Of a DNA stretch of 64,000 bases, positions 35,425-43,065 are shown in pieces. Numbering within the stretch: position 1 is the first letter of the stretch; every line of letters starts with the position of its first letter. Source of the stretch: Asticcacaulis sp. AC466 (GTDB lineage: Bacteria; Pseudomonadota; Alphaproteobacteria; Caulobacterales; Caulobacteraceae); NCBI RefSeq assembly GCF_000495815.1, contig NZ_AWGE01000001.1, forward strand, positions 248,001 through 312,000. The letters run 5' to 3'. Position numbers and translations under genes: made by a program. The notes beneath the pieces are model-generated. The model searched no databases and was not told the origin of the DNA. It worked only from the letters and a program-made list of their open reading frames with translations.

Positions 35425-35730
35425 TCAGCTCTCGAAAATGTCAGCGCGGCCATGGGCCTGCGAAAGGGCGTCGGCGGTCTGGCCGATGGTCGGGCCGTTG
35501 GCGCGGATGAATTCGCGCACCTGTTCGCGTTGTACCGGATTGCCGTCGGGTGTCAGGGGTATGAGATAGGGCCCGACCACTTCCGTCTCGCGCGTCTTCC
35601 AATCGGTCAGCAGGGCGTCAGCCTGTTCGTCGTCGAGGCGGGCGGCGTGGGCGGCGTCTTCGCTCCATCCGGTTCCGGTATGCCAGAGCGTCACACCATC
35701 CGTCAGGCGATTGGCGGTCAGTAATTTCAT
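35425..35730 (-). CDS. DUF2849 family protein
   Basis: A 101-residue soluble protein seen in alphaproteobacterial cys operons next to sulfite reductase. It starts LLTANRLTDGVTLWHTG and contains WSEDAAHAARL and VGPYLIPLT. The function is not known. It is separated from cysI by one base and overlaps the cysG stop by four, so it is fully embedded in the operon. Confidence 0.82.
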   Translation of the reverse strand: MKLLTANRLTDGVTLWHTGTGWSEDAAHAARLDDEQADALLTDWKTRETEVVGPYLIPLTPDGNPVQREQVREFIRANGPTIGQTADALSQAHGRADIFES

Positions 35731-37106
35731 GCGTTTATCCTGAGGGTCTCGGTAATTACGGCCGCGGCCGTATCCTGATAGAGGCTGGCGACTTCGCCGA
35801 TAATGACCAAGGCCGGGCCTGTCGGCGGTGCGGCGCGGAGCGTGTCGGCGAGCGTGCCAAGCGATGACAATGTGCGGCGCTCATTTGGCCTTGTGCCGTT
35901 TTCGATGACCAGAACAGGCGTGTCGGGCATGCGCCCATGCGACATCAGCTTGTCCGAAATGATCTTTGCCGTCGCGACGCCCATGTAGACGACAAGGGTA
36001 TGATGCGGTGCCGACAGGGCCGACCAATCGAGCATCAGCGGATTGTTATCGCTGTCGCCGTCCTTGGCGTGGCCGGTGATGAAGGTGACGGATTGGGCGT
36101 GGTCACGGTGCGTCAAAGGCACCGCAGCGGATGCGGCGCATCCCAGGGCGGCCGTGACGCCCGGCGTGATATGGACCTCGATCCCGGCTTGGCGCAGGGC
36201 GTCCACTTCTTCGCCGCCCCGGCCGAACACGAATGGGTCGCCACCTTTCAGGCGAACGACCCGTTTGCCCAGACGCGCCTGTTCGACCAGCAATTCGTGA
36301 ATCTGTGCCTGCGGCACGGAATGATTCGAGCGTTCTTTACCGACATAGAAGCGGTCGGCATCGCGCCGCGCCAGGTCCATGATGCCGTCGCCGACCAGCC
36401 GGTCATAGACGATCACATCGGCTTCGCTGAGCAGGCGCAGAGCCTTGAGCGTCAGAAGCTCCGGATCGCCCGGACCCGCGCCGACCAGATGAACCACGCC
36501 GGTACGCGGCGCATTGATATTGGCCAGGGCATCGGCCAGGGCTTCATCAATGTGGCCCGTACGCGCCATTTCCGCGGCGGGCGATTGCAACACAGTTTCC
36601 CAGGCCCGGCGTCGATCGTCCGTGTTCGGAAAAATTTCGCGCAGGCTGGGGGACAAGGCGGTCGCAAAGGCAGCGACATGCGCTTCGGACGGCGGGACAG
36701 CCGCTTCGATCCTGCGCCGCGTTTCACGCGCCAGGACCGGCGCGGTGCCGCCCGTGGCGACGCCAATGCTCAAAGAGCCACGGTCGATAATGGCTGGCAC
36801 GTGAAAATCGCTGAGATCGGGGAAATCTACGACATTGAGTGGCGCGCGCGAGGTGCGGGCCAGGGCCGCGCCTTTTTCCGCCAGGGCGCGGTCTTCGAAC
36901 GCCACGATAATCAACGCGGCGTCGGCCAGTTCCGTGGGACTCGGCCAGCGCGGAAGTGCGTCGGCCAGGTCGGCCAGCGGGGCGAACAGGTGCAGGGTGG
37001 CAGGCGTTCGACGAAGCAGGGTCAACTTACGCGTCGCCCAAGCACCAGCTCCGATCAGGACGACCTGACGGTTTTCCAGCGGCCAAGACAAGGGCAAAGC
37101 AAGCAT
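35727..37106 (-). CDS. cysG: siroheme synthase, CysG
   Basis: A 459-residue fusion. Residues 1-200 are the precorrin-2 dehydrogenase/sirohydrochlorin ferrochelatase part (LIGAGAWATRK, NVVDFPDLSDFHVPA). Residues 210-450 are uroporphyrinogen III methyltransferase (LVGAGPGDPELLTLKALR, VYDRLV, RLKGGDPFVFGRGGEE, TPGVTAALGCAA, LTHRDHAQSVTFITGH). Together they make siroheme for CysI. Being first in the operon, it couples cofactor supply to sulfite reductase synthesis. A 14-bp palindrome sits 48 bases upstream. Confidence 0.94.
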   Translation of the reverse strand: MLALPLSWPLENRQVVLIGAGAWATRKLTLLRRTPATLHLFAPLADLADALPRWPSPTELADAALIIVAFEDRALAEKGAALARTSRAPLNVVDFPDLSDFHVPAIIDRGSLSIGVATGGTAPVLARETRRRIEAAVPPSEAHVAAFATALSPSLREIFPNTDDRRRAWETVLQSPAAEMARTGHIDEALADALANINAPRTGVVHLVGAGPGDPELLTLKALRLLSEADVIVYDRLVGDGIMDLARRDADRFYVGKERSNHSVPQAQIHELLVEQARLGKRVVRLKGGDPFVFGRGGEEVDALRQAGIEVHITPGVTAALGCAASAAVPLTHRDHAQSVTFITGHAKDGDSDNNPLMLDWSALSAPHHTLVVYMGVATAKIISDKLMSHGRMPDTPVLVIENGTRPNERRTLSSLGTLADTLRAAPPTGPALVIIGEVASLYQDTAAAVITETLRINA

Positions 37107-37153
37107 CGCGACAAACCAAAAGAGGGACCAGACATCCTGGCCCCTTTTAACCG

Positions 37154-37167
37154 CCTTACATGTAAGG
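37154..37167. promoter_or_regulatory. 14-bp perfect palindrome upstream of the cys operon
   Basis: CCTTACATGTAAGG is a perfect palindrome in the 196-base gap between the leftward cysG and the rightward globin gene, 48 bases upstream of the cysG ATG. Position and symmetry suggest a dimeric repressor or activator site controlling the cys operon, the globin or both. Confidence 0.5.
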
Positions 37168-37302
37168 TTTCAAACCCGTTATGAAAAGCGATGGTTTGTC
37201 GCCCATCGCATTAGGTTAGCTCAATGATGTCCTGCCCCGCCAGGACGACCGGAGACAACGCGTCGCATATATCCGCTTGCGTCAATGTGATAAACCGTCG
37301 GC

Positions 37303-37734
37303 ATGAGTTCTGAACACGCCCTTGCCGCCCGCCAGAAAATCCGCCAGGAGGCGGCCGCCATCGGGATAGACGAAGCCTTTATTTCGCGCCTGGTCGATGA
37401 ATTTTATGATCGGGTGCGCTTACATCCGCACCTGGGACCAGTGTTCAATGGCGCGGTCGAAGACTGGCCCGAGCATCTCGCCAAGCTCAAGCAGTTCTGG
37501 GAATCGGTGGCGCTCAATGCCGGCGTTTATTCCGGCCGTCCGATGCAGGCGCATTTGAAGGTCAGGACCATAGAGGCGGCTCACTTCGGCGAGTGGCTAT
37601 ATATGTTCGAACAGACCCTGCGCGATATCGCCCCCGGTGAGGCGGCGGTGGAATATTTCATGATCCGCGCCAGCCGCATCGGGGAAAGCCTGAAACTGGG
37701 GCTGTTTTTCCGGCCGGACAACGCCACACACTGA
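37303..37734 (+). CDS. group III truncated hemoglobin
   Basis: A 143-residue globin with the group III pattern: FYDRVRLHPHLGPVF in helices B-C/E, WPEHLAKLKQFWESV, YSGRPMQAHL with the probable proximal heme His H84, and HFGEWLYMFEQTL. Such proteins bind oxygen, NO or sulfide-type ligands; the role here is unknown. It is divergent from the siroheme/sulfite-reduction operon with which it shares an upstream region, so a link with NO or sulfite chemistry is possible but unproven. Confidence 0.9.
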   Translation: MSSEHALAARQKIRQEAAAIGIDEAFISRLVDEFYDRVRLHPHLGPVFNGAVEDWPEHLAKLKQFWESVALNAGVYSGRPMQAHLKVRTIEAAHFGEWLYMFEQTLRDIAPGEAAVEYFMIRASRIGESLKLGLFFRPDNATH

Positions 37735-37735
37735 A

Positions 37736-37797
37736 GCGCCTCTCCGTCAGGGACGAAGAGGCGCCGTAACCGAATGGGTGCAGGGACGATGACCCTG

Positions 37798-37798
<1 letters not shown>
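37736..37798. terminator. two hairpins at the globin/FNR convergence
   Basis: The first is GCGCCTCT (37736-37743) with AGAGGCGC (37757-37764), extended inside by CGTC/GACG. The second is GCAGGG (37780-37785) with CCCTGC (37793-37798), followed on the plus strand by TATTTTA. They lie in the 63 bases between the converging globin and ferredoxin-reductase genes and probably act as terminators. Confidence 0.65.
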
Positions 37799-38922
<1,124 letters not shown>

Positions 38923-38931
38923 TCAGGGATT

Positions 38932-38945
38932 AGTTTTATTAAACT
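38932..38945. promoter_or_regulatory. possible LysR-type box between fnr and the LysR gene
   Basis: AGTTT-N4-AAACT (38932-38945) is an imperfect dyad of the T-N11-A kind in the 121-base divergent interval. The neighbouring LysR-family regulator is an obvious candidate to bind here. The assignment is tentative. Confidence 0.3.
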
Positions 38946-39025
38946 TGAAAACGCTATAAAGAAGCGCTCGCTTAAGGGCAACTGAGGCTAAAGAGGCCAA
39001 GTCTGGGGCCAAATCGGGAATAGTT

Positions 39026-39988
39026 ATGTCGCGTGATCGTTTGCCGCCGTTGTCGGCGCTTCGGGTGTTCGAAGCCGCTGCCCGGCATGAAAGTTTCAAG
39101 CAGGCGGCCGAGGAGCTGTTTGTCACGCCGGGCGCCGTGTCCCAGCAAATCCGCTTGCTGGAAGAGCATGTCGGCGTTGAGCTGTTTGTGCGCGACGGGC
39201 GCCGTGTCGTTCTGTCCGAGGCGGGTAAGGCGTCGGCCCAGATTCTGAAGGAAGCCTTCGAAAAAATGTTCGAGGCGACGCGCCTGATGAAACAAGGCAA
39301 CCAGAAGGGCCGCGTTACCGTGTCGGCCGCCCCAAGTTTCGCCGCCAAATGGCTGATGCCGCGCCTGTATGACTTTAGTGCCGCTAATGCCGATATCGAT
39401 ATCTGGGTCAGTGCCGATATGGCGCCGGTCGATTTCGCCGTTTCCGACATCGATCTGGCCGTTCGCTACGGCAACGGTCATTACAACGGTTTGAACGTCG
39501 AACACCTGCTGGCCGAAGCGGTCGTCCCCGTCTGTTCGCCGCTGTTGTTCGAAGCCGCGCCGATTAAGCGGCCGGTTGACCTCAGCCATCATGTTCTGCT
39601 GCACGACGTGGGATTTGAAACCGATCCGTCGTGCCCGGACTGGGCGATGTGGCTGAAGGCGCATGGCGTTGACGGTGTCGATGCCTCGCGCGGCCCCCGT
39701 TTCAACCAGTCGTCCATGGTCATCGAGGCGGCGGTTGCCGGTCGCGGCGTCGCCCTGGCCAAGCGCACTATTGCCGAAGCCGACCTGCTGGCCGGCCGGC
39801 TGATGGTGCTGTTCGATGAAAACGACAAGCCGCTGGAATACGGCTATTACCTCGTCTGGCCGCAAACCCGCGAACCGACCGCGGCGCAGCTGCGTTTCAT
39901 GGAGTGGCTGCGTGCCGAAGCCCGCCGCGACGCCAACACGCCAAAGGCCCAGGCGGAAACGCCGGTCTTTGCGGCTCAGGATATTTAA
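39026..39988 (+). CDS. LysR-family transcriptional regulator (GcvA-like)
   Basis: A 320-residue regulator. The N-terminal winged HTH (residues 8-65) reads LSALRVFEAAARHESFKQAAEELFVTPGAVSQQIRLLEE in its core (HTH at about 23-42). The rest is the periplasmic-binding-like effector domain with VSAAPSFAAKWLMPRL, a hallmark of the GcvA/AmpR branch. It is divergent from the ferredoxin-NADP reductase and probably controls it. A run of about 25 extra residues at the C-terminus is Ala/Gln-rich and poorly conserved-looking. Confidence 0.9.
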   Translation: MSRDRLPPLSALRVFEAAARHESFKQAAEELFVTPGAVSQQIRLLEEHVGVELFVRDGRRVVLSEAGKASAQILKEAFEKMFEATRLMKQGNQKGRVTVSAAPSFAAKWLMPRLYDFSAANADIDIWVSADMAPVDFAVSDIDLAVRYGNGHYNGLNVEHLLAEAVVPVCSPLLFEAAPIKRPVDLSHHVLLHDVGFETDPSCPDWAMWLKAHGVDGVDASRGPRFNQSSMVIEAAVAGRGVALAKRTIAEADLLAGRLMVLFDENDKPLEYGYYLVWPQTREPTAAQLRFMEWLRAEARRDANTPKAQAETPVFAAQDI

Positions 39989-40004
39989 GGAAGCGGCCAA
40001 GAGA

Positions 40005-40051
40005 GAGCACTTTCCAAAGGTGTGACGCACGTTTCGGAGCAAAAGGTGCGT
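40005..40051 (-). repeat. dispersed palindromic intergenic repeat, copy B
   Basis: On the minus strand it reads ACGCACCTTTTGCTCCGAAA then CGTGCGTCACACCTTTGGAA and AGTGCTC. This is the same element as 15056-15103, sharing the ACGCAC...GTGCGTCACAC dyad and the GGAAAGTGCTC tail. It sits between the converging LysR and cysK genes. Confidence 0.75.
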
Positions 40052-40068
40052 TAGAGTCAAAAAAAGCC

Positions 40069-41061
40069 CTAGTCGGCCGCCATCCATGGCGGGACCGGCA
40101 GGCCCTTTTCGCGCAAGAACGGTGGGTTGAAGATCTTCGAGGCATAACGGTTGCCGTAGTCGCACAGGACGGTGACAATCGTCTTGCCTGGGCCCATGTC
40201 CTTGGCCATCTTCATGGCGCCGACAATGTTCAGGGCCGCAGACGTGCCGAGGCACAGGCCTTCGTTCTGGATAAGATCGTACAGGACGGGCAGCCACTCA
40301 CTGTCGGCCACCTGATAGGCGCGGTCGATGGCGATCCCTTCGAGGTTGGCGGTGATGCGTCCCTGGCCGATACCTTCGGAAATAGAGGTGCCCTCCGATT
40401 TCAGTTCGCCGGTGGTATAATAGCTATACAGCGCCGCGCCGAATGGATCGGCCAGGCCGATCTGGATGTCTTTGTTTTTGTCCTTGAGATAGAGGCTGAG
40501 GCCGCCCAAGGTGCCTCCCGACCCGACGGCGCAGATAAAGCCATCGATCTTGCCGTCCGTCTGCGCCCATATTTCCGGGCCGGTGCTTTCGATGTGGGCC
40601 TGGCGGTTAGCGACATTATCGAACTGATTGGCCCAGACTGCGCCCAATTCCTGGGCCAGCGTTCCGGAATAGCGCACATAGTTGCCGGGATTGGCGTAGG
40701 GCAGGGCATCGACCTCGATTAATTCGGCCCCAAAGGCGCGAATGGCGTCCTTCTTTTCCTGCGCCTGCGTGCGCGGAATGACGATTGTGGCCTTGTACCC
40801 CAGGGCATTGGCGACGAGCGCCAGCCCGATTCCGGTATTTCCGGCTGTGCCTTCGACGATGCGGCCGCCGGGCTTCAGATTGCCCTTCTTTTCGTGATCG
40901 CGAATGATCCATAGAGCGGCGCGGTCCTTGATGGACTGTCCGGGGTTCAGGAACTCCGCCTTGCCATAAATCTCGCATCCGGTCGCCTCGGACGCGGCTT
41001 TCAGGCGGATAAGGGGCGTATTGCCGATCAGATCGACAACGGAAGTCACGGTTTTGGCCAT
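40069..41061 (-). CDS. cysK: cysteine synthase A, CysK
   Basis: A 330-residue PLP enzyme that makes cysteine from O-acetylserine and sulfide. PLP lysine is K45 (NPGQSIKDRAA), the substrate loop is EGTAGNTGIGLA, and GSGGTLGG binds the PLP phosphate. Substitution of Ser by Ala in the usual TSGNTG loop (here TAGNTG) is a slight oddity. The ATG at 41061 starts KTVTSVVDLIGNTPLIRL. It would consume sulfide from the cys operon 3 kb away. It is divergent from thrB across 195 bases. Confidence 0.93.
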   Translation of the reverse strand: MAKTVTSVVDLIGNTPLIRLKAASEATGCEIYGKAEFLNPGQSIKDRAALWIIRDHEKKGNLKPGGRIVEGTAGNTGIGLALVANALGYKATIVIPRTQAQEKKDAIRAFGAELIEVDALPYANPGNYVRYSGTLAQELGAVWANQFDNVANRQAHIESTGPEIWAQTDGKIDGFICAVGSGGTLGGLSLYLKDKNKDIQIGLADPFGAALYSYYTTGELKSEGTSISEGIGQGRITANLEGIAIDRAYQVADSEWLPVLYDLIQNEGLCLGTSAALNIVGAMKMAKDMGPGKTIVTVLCDYGNRYASKIFNPPFLREKGLPVPPWMAAD

Positions 41062-41256
41062 AGCGGAAGTCCTTTTGAGGCTTGGCTTGCTATCAGATCG
41101 GGACCGCAGACCCAAGCGATGGATTCTAAGCCGGCGATTTAGACATTCTGGTTCAAGCCGACAAGGAAAAGCTTTTGGCGATCACGGCTTTATGTCTATA
41201 TGGCGCCACCGCCGAAGCGGCCGCGACAACGATTTGAGGACCAGGACAGAAGGCGA

Positions 41257-42222
41257 ATGGCCGTTTTTACCCCCGTATCCCTGGAGGACGCCCGCGCCTA
41301 TTTGACCGCCTATGATATAGGCGAGCTGATTCATCTTGAGGGCATCGAAGAAGGTGTATCCAATACCAATTTCAAGGTCGAAACGACCTCTGGCCTGTAT
41401 GCCTTGACCTTGTTCGAGGCGGCGACACCGGAAGACGGCCTCCCGTGGTTTATGGACTATACGCTCTACCTCGATCGCAAGGGCTATCCCGCGCCGGGGC
41501 CGGCCCTGACGCGCGAGGGGCAGTCGCTTGGGCGGATAAACGGTAAGCCATGCGCCCTGATCAAATGGTTGCCCGGACGCTGGCCGCGCAACCCGGATGT
41601 GCGCCATGCCGCTTCGGCGGGGGAATATCTGGCCAGGCTGCATCTGGTCGGCGGCGACTTTCCTCAGCATCGTGAAAACGCCATGGGGTTGGCCGCCTGG
41701 CCCGGCCTGATCGCGCGCTGTGAACCCGGGGCGACCCGGTCAGAGCGTGCTCAGGACATATTGGCCGATTTCCGTGAGGAACTAGCATTTCTTCAAGGCA
41801 ATTGGCCGTCAGGCCTGCCGACCGGCGCGATCCATGCCGACTATTTCACCGACAATGTGCTGATGAATGACGATGGCCACGTCACCGGCGTCATCGACTA
41901 TTATTACGCCTGTACGGACGCCTATGCCTACGATCTGGCCGTCTCGCTCAACGCCTGGGGCTTTACGCCCGGCGGGCAAGCCATGCCGAATATGATCTCC
42001 GCCTTTTTGAAGGCCTACAATGACACGCGTCCGCTGTCGGAAGCCGAAATCAGTGCCTTGCCCCTGTTTGCGCGCGGCTCCGCCGTACGGTTTACGCTGA
42101 CCCGACTATACGATCTGCTCAATCACGATCCCTCCTGGGTGGTGAAGCCCAAGGATCCGGAAGCCTTTTACCGGCGGCTCGACTATCATCGTGGCATTCA
42201 AACGGGCCACACCTATTTCTGA
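41257..42222 (+). CDS. thrB: homoserine kinase type II, ThrB
   Basis: A 321-residue kinase of the APH/choline-kinase fold, not the GHMP type. It phosphorylates homoserine for threonine synthesis. EEGVSNTNFKVETTSGLYALTLFE is the nucleotide-binding lobe (residues 30-53); the catalytic Asp is in AIHADYFTDNVL and the metal-binding Asp in GVIDYYYACTDAYAYDL. AAGG precedes the ATG at 41257. The matching thrC is 6.6 kb downstream on the other strand, with the rsr-rtcB locus between them. Confidence 0.92.
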   Translation: MAVFTPVSLEDARAYLTAYDIGELIHLEGIEEGVSNTNFKVETTSGLYALTLFEAATPEDGLPWFMDYTLYLDRKGYPAPGPALTREGQSLGRINGKPCALIKWLPGRWPRNPDVRHAASAGEYLARLHLVGGDFPQHRENAMGLAAWPGLIARCEPGATRSERAQDILADFREELAFLQGNWPSGLPTGAIHADYFTDNVLMNDDGHVTGVIDYYYACTDAYAYDLAVSLNAWGFTPGGQAMPNMISAFLKAYNDTRPLSEAEISALPLFARGSAVRFTLTRLYDLLNHDPSWVVKPKDPEAFYRRLDYHRGIQTGHTYF

Positions 42223-42232
42223 TGGTTTTTTG

Positions 42233-42341
42233 TTGCCAATTTGTCACGCCAAGTGGTGTTTTGGCAAATTTTCCACGTTCCGTGTTGCGCTGTGCAACGC
42301 GGGGCGGTAATGGGGCGCTGTCGTTGCTTTTGTAACGACAG
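42233..42341 (+). other. paired hairpins between thrB and the first Y RNA
   Basis: TTGCCAA (42233-42239) pairs with TTGGCAA (42261-42267), followed by ATTTT, and probably ends thrB transcripts. GTTGC...GCAAC follows near 42283-42297. CTGTCGTT (42318-42325) pairs with AACGACAG (42334-42341) and ends just before the first Y RNA. The Y-RNA promoter should lie in this stretch, but no clear -35/-10 pair was identified. Confidence 0.45.
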
Positions 42342-42345
42342 GTTT

Positions 42346-42462
42346 GGTGGCGAAGACAACGACTTCATCGATCATAACGAAGGTGTCGCCGGTTCGAATC
42401 CGGCCATGAGGCGCAAGCATCATGTAGCTCAGTCCGGTAGAGCACTCGTCGTTGTCGCCTGT
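42346..42462 (+). ncRNA. bacterial Y RNA (YrlA-like) with circularly permuted tRNA-like module
   Basis: The closing stem pairs GGCG (42349-42352) with CGCC (42456-42459) and ACAACGAC (42356-42363) with GTCGTTGT (42448-42455), with an AAG bulge (42353-42355); this is the Ro/Rsr-binding stem type. Inside, in order: a T-arm GCCGG-TTCGAAT-CCGGC (42388-42404); an acceptor-like hairpin CATGA/TCATG closed by a GCAA tetraloop (42405-42424); and a D-arm GCTC-AGTCCGGTA-GAGC (42427-42443). T-arm before D-arm is the reverse of tRNA, as in YrlA RNAs known to mimic tRNA. rsr follows 600 bases downstream. Confidence 0.88.
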
Positions 42463-42487
42463 TCCCCGAACGCCTGCCGGTGGCGCA

Positions 42488-42529
42488 GATATCGCTTACT
42501 TCTTTGAAAACGACAGCGATATCGTTTTT
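42488..42529 (+). terminator. Rho-independent terminator after the first Y RNA
   Basis: GATATCGCT (42488-42496) pairs perfectly with AGCGATATC (42515-42523), followed by G and TTTTT (42525-42529). It lies 30 bases after the Y-RNA closing stem and would give a transcript of about 185 bases. Confidence 0.8.
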
Positions 42530-42635
42530 CCCCGGCTATAGGTATTCGAATACTTCGCTGTCACCGATGGCCCGACCTTACACCTAGGCCAGTCGGATAC
42601 CGGATATTCCCGGAGCGCGAAAATAATTTAGAATT

Positions 42636-42654
42636 TTGTTGCATTACGCAACAA
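42636..42654 (+). other. hairpin between the two Y RNAs
   Basis: TTGTTGC (42636-42642) pairs with GCAACAA (42648-42654) around ATTAC, a perfect 7-bp stem in the 190 bases separating the first terminator from the second Y RNA. No coding potential was seen here. It may be a promoter-proximal structure or part of a further RNA. Confidence 0.35.
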
Positions 42655-42717
42655 GTTGCCGTAGTAACCAAATTGTCGCCGGACAGGCCCGCACAGGGAA
42701 CCATCCGGCAACATGAT

Positions 42718-42835
42718 CAAGTGGCGATAGAGAACGTATTCATCGATCTGGAGAAGCCCGAAAGGGCCGGGGTTCGACTCCCCTTTCCCAAATCCGGTTC
42801 CGGCTGGAGGCGGGAGCTACGTCTTCGCAGGTTCC
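42718..42835 (+). ncRNA. second Y-RNA-like molecule
   Basis: It starts with GTGGCGATAGAGAACG (42721-42736), aligning with GTGGCGAAGACAACG of the first RNA, and both continue with TTCATCGATC (42739-42748 here). ACGTA/TACGT (42818-42822), AG/CT and GCGA/TCGC (42825-42828) give a closing stem with a TAG bulge. Inside are GCCC-GAAA-GGGC (42756-42767), a GNRA hairpin, and a T-arm-like GGGG-TTCGACT-CCCC (42769-42783). No convincing D-arm is present. It is the more divergent copy, 230 bases upstream of rsr. Confidence 0.7.
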
Positions 42836-42907
42836 CTTGATTTCACCGGCAGCAGTCGGGCAGCGTACCAGCCCCTCCGGCCGCCTATACAAACACCGCG
42901 ACTTAGA

Positions 42908-42950
42908 GCGCCTTTTCGGATCGTGCGACGCACATCCGGATGAAAAGCGC
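42908..42950 (+). other. extended hairpin in the rsr upstream region
   Basis: GCGC and TTTTC (42908-42917, one mismatch base) pair with GAAAAGCGC (42942-42950); inside, GGAT and GTGC pair with GCAC and ATCC around GAC. It lies about 115 bases before the rsr ATG and may be a leader structure or the end of an RNA read from the other strand. Confidence 0.4.
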
Positions 42951-43065
42951 AAAATCGCCCTAAACCCCAGTATTTTAACCCCATTATTCCGGCATGAAAC
43001 CGGCCGCACGTGGTGTGCGGCATTGGCTGATTTATGCCCAAACGTCACAGGAGAAGGTGCCGGTC

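Noticed and set aside
42388-42443. A tRNA gene suggested by T-arm and D-arm sequences
   Set aside because: The arms are in the wrong order for a tRNA, the acceptor stem is a closed hairpin and there is no anticodon arm. The Y-RNA interpretation explains all parts.
42241-42507. An 88-codon reading frame across the Y-RNA region
   Set aside because: It covers the structured RNA and its translation is Cys/Arg-rich without any motif; the bases are better explained by RNA pairing.
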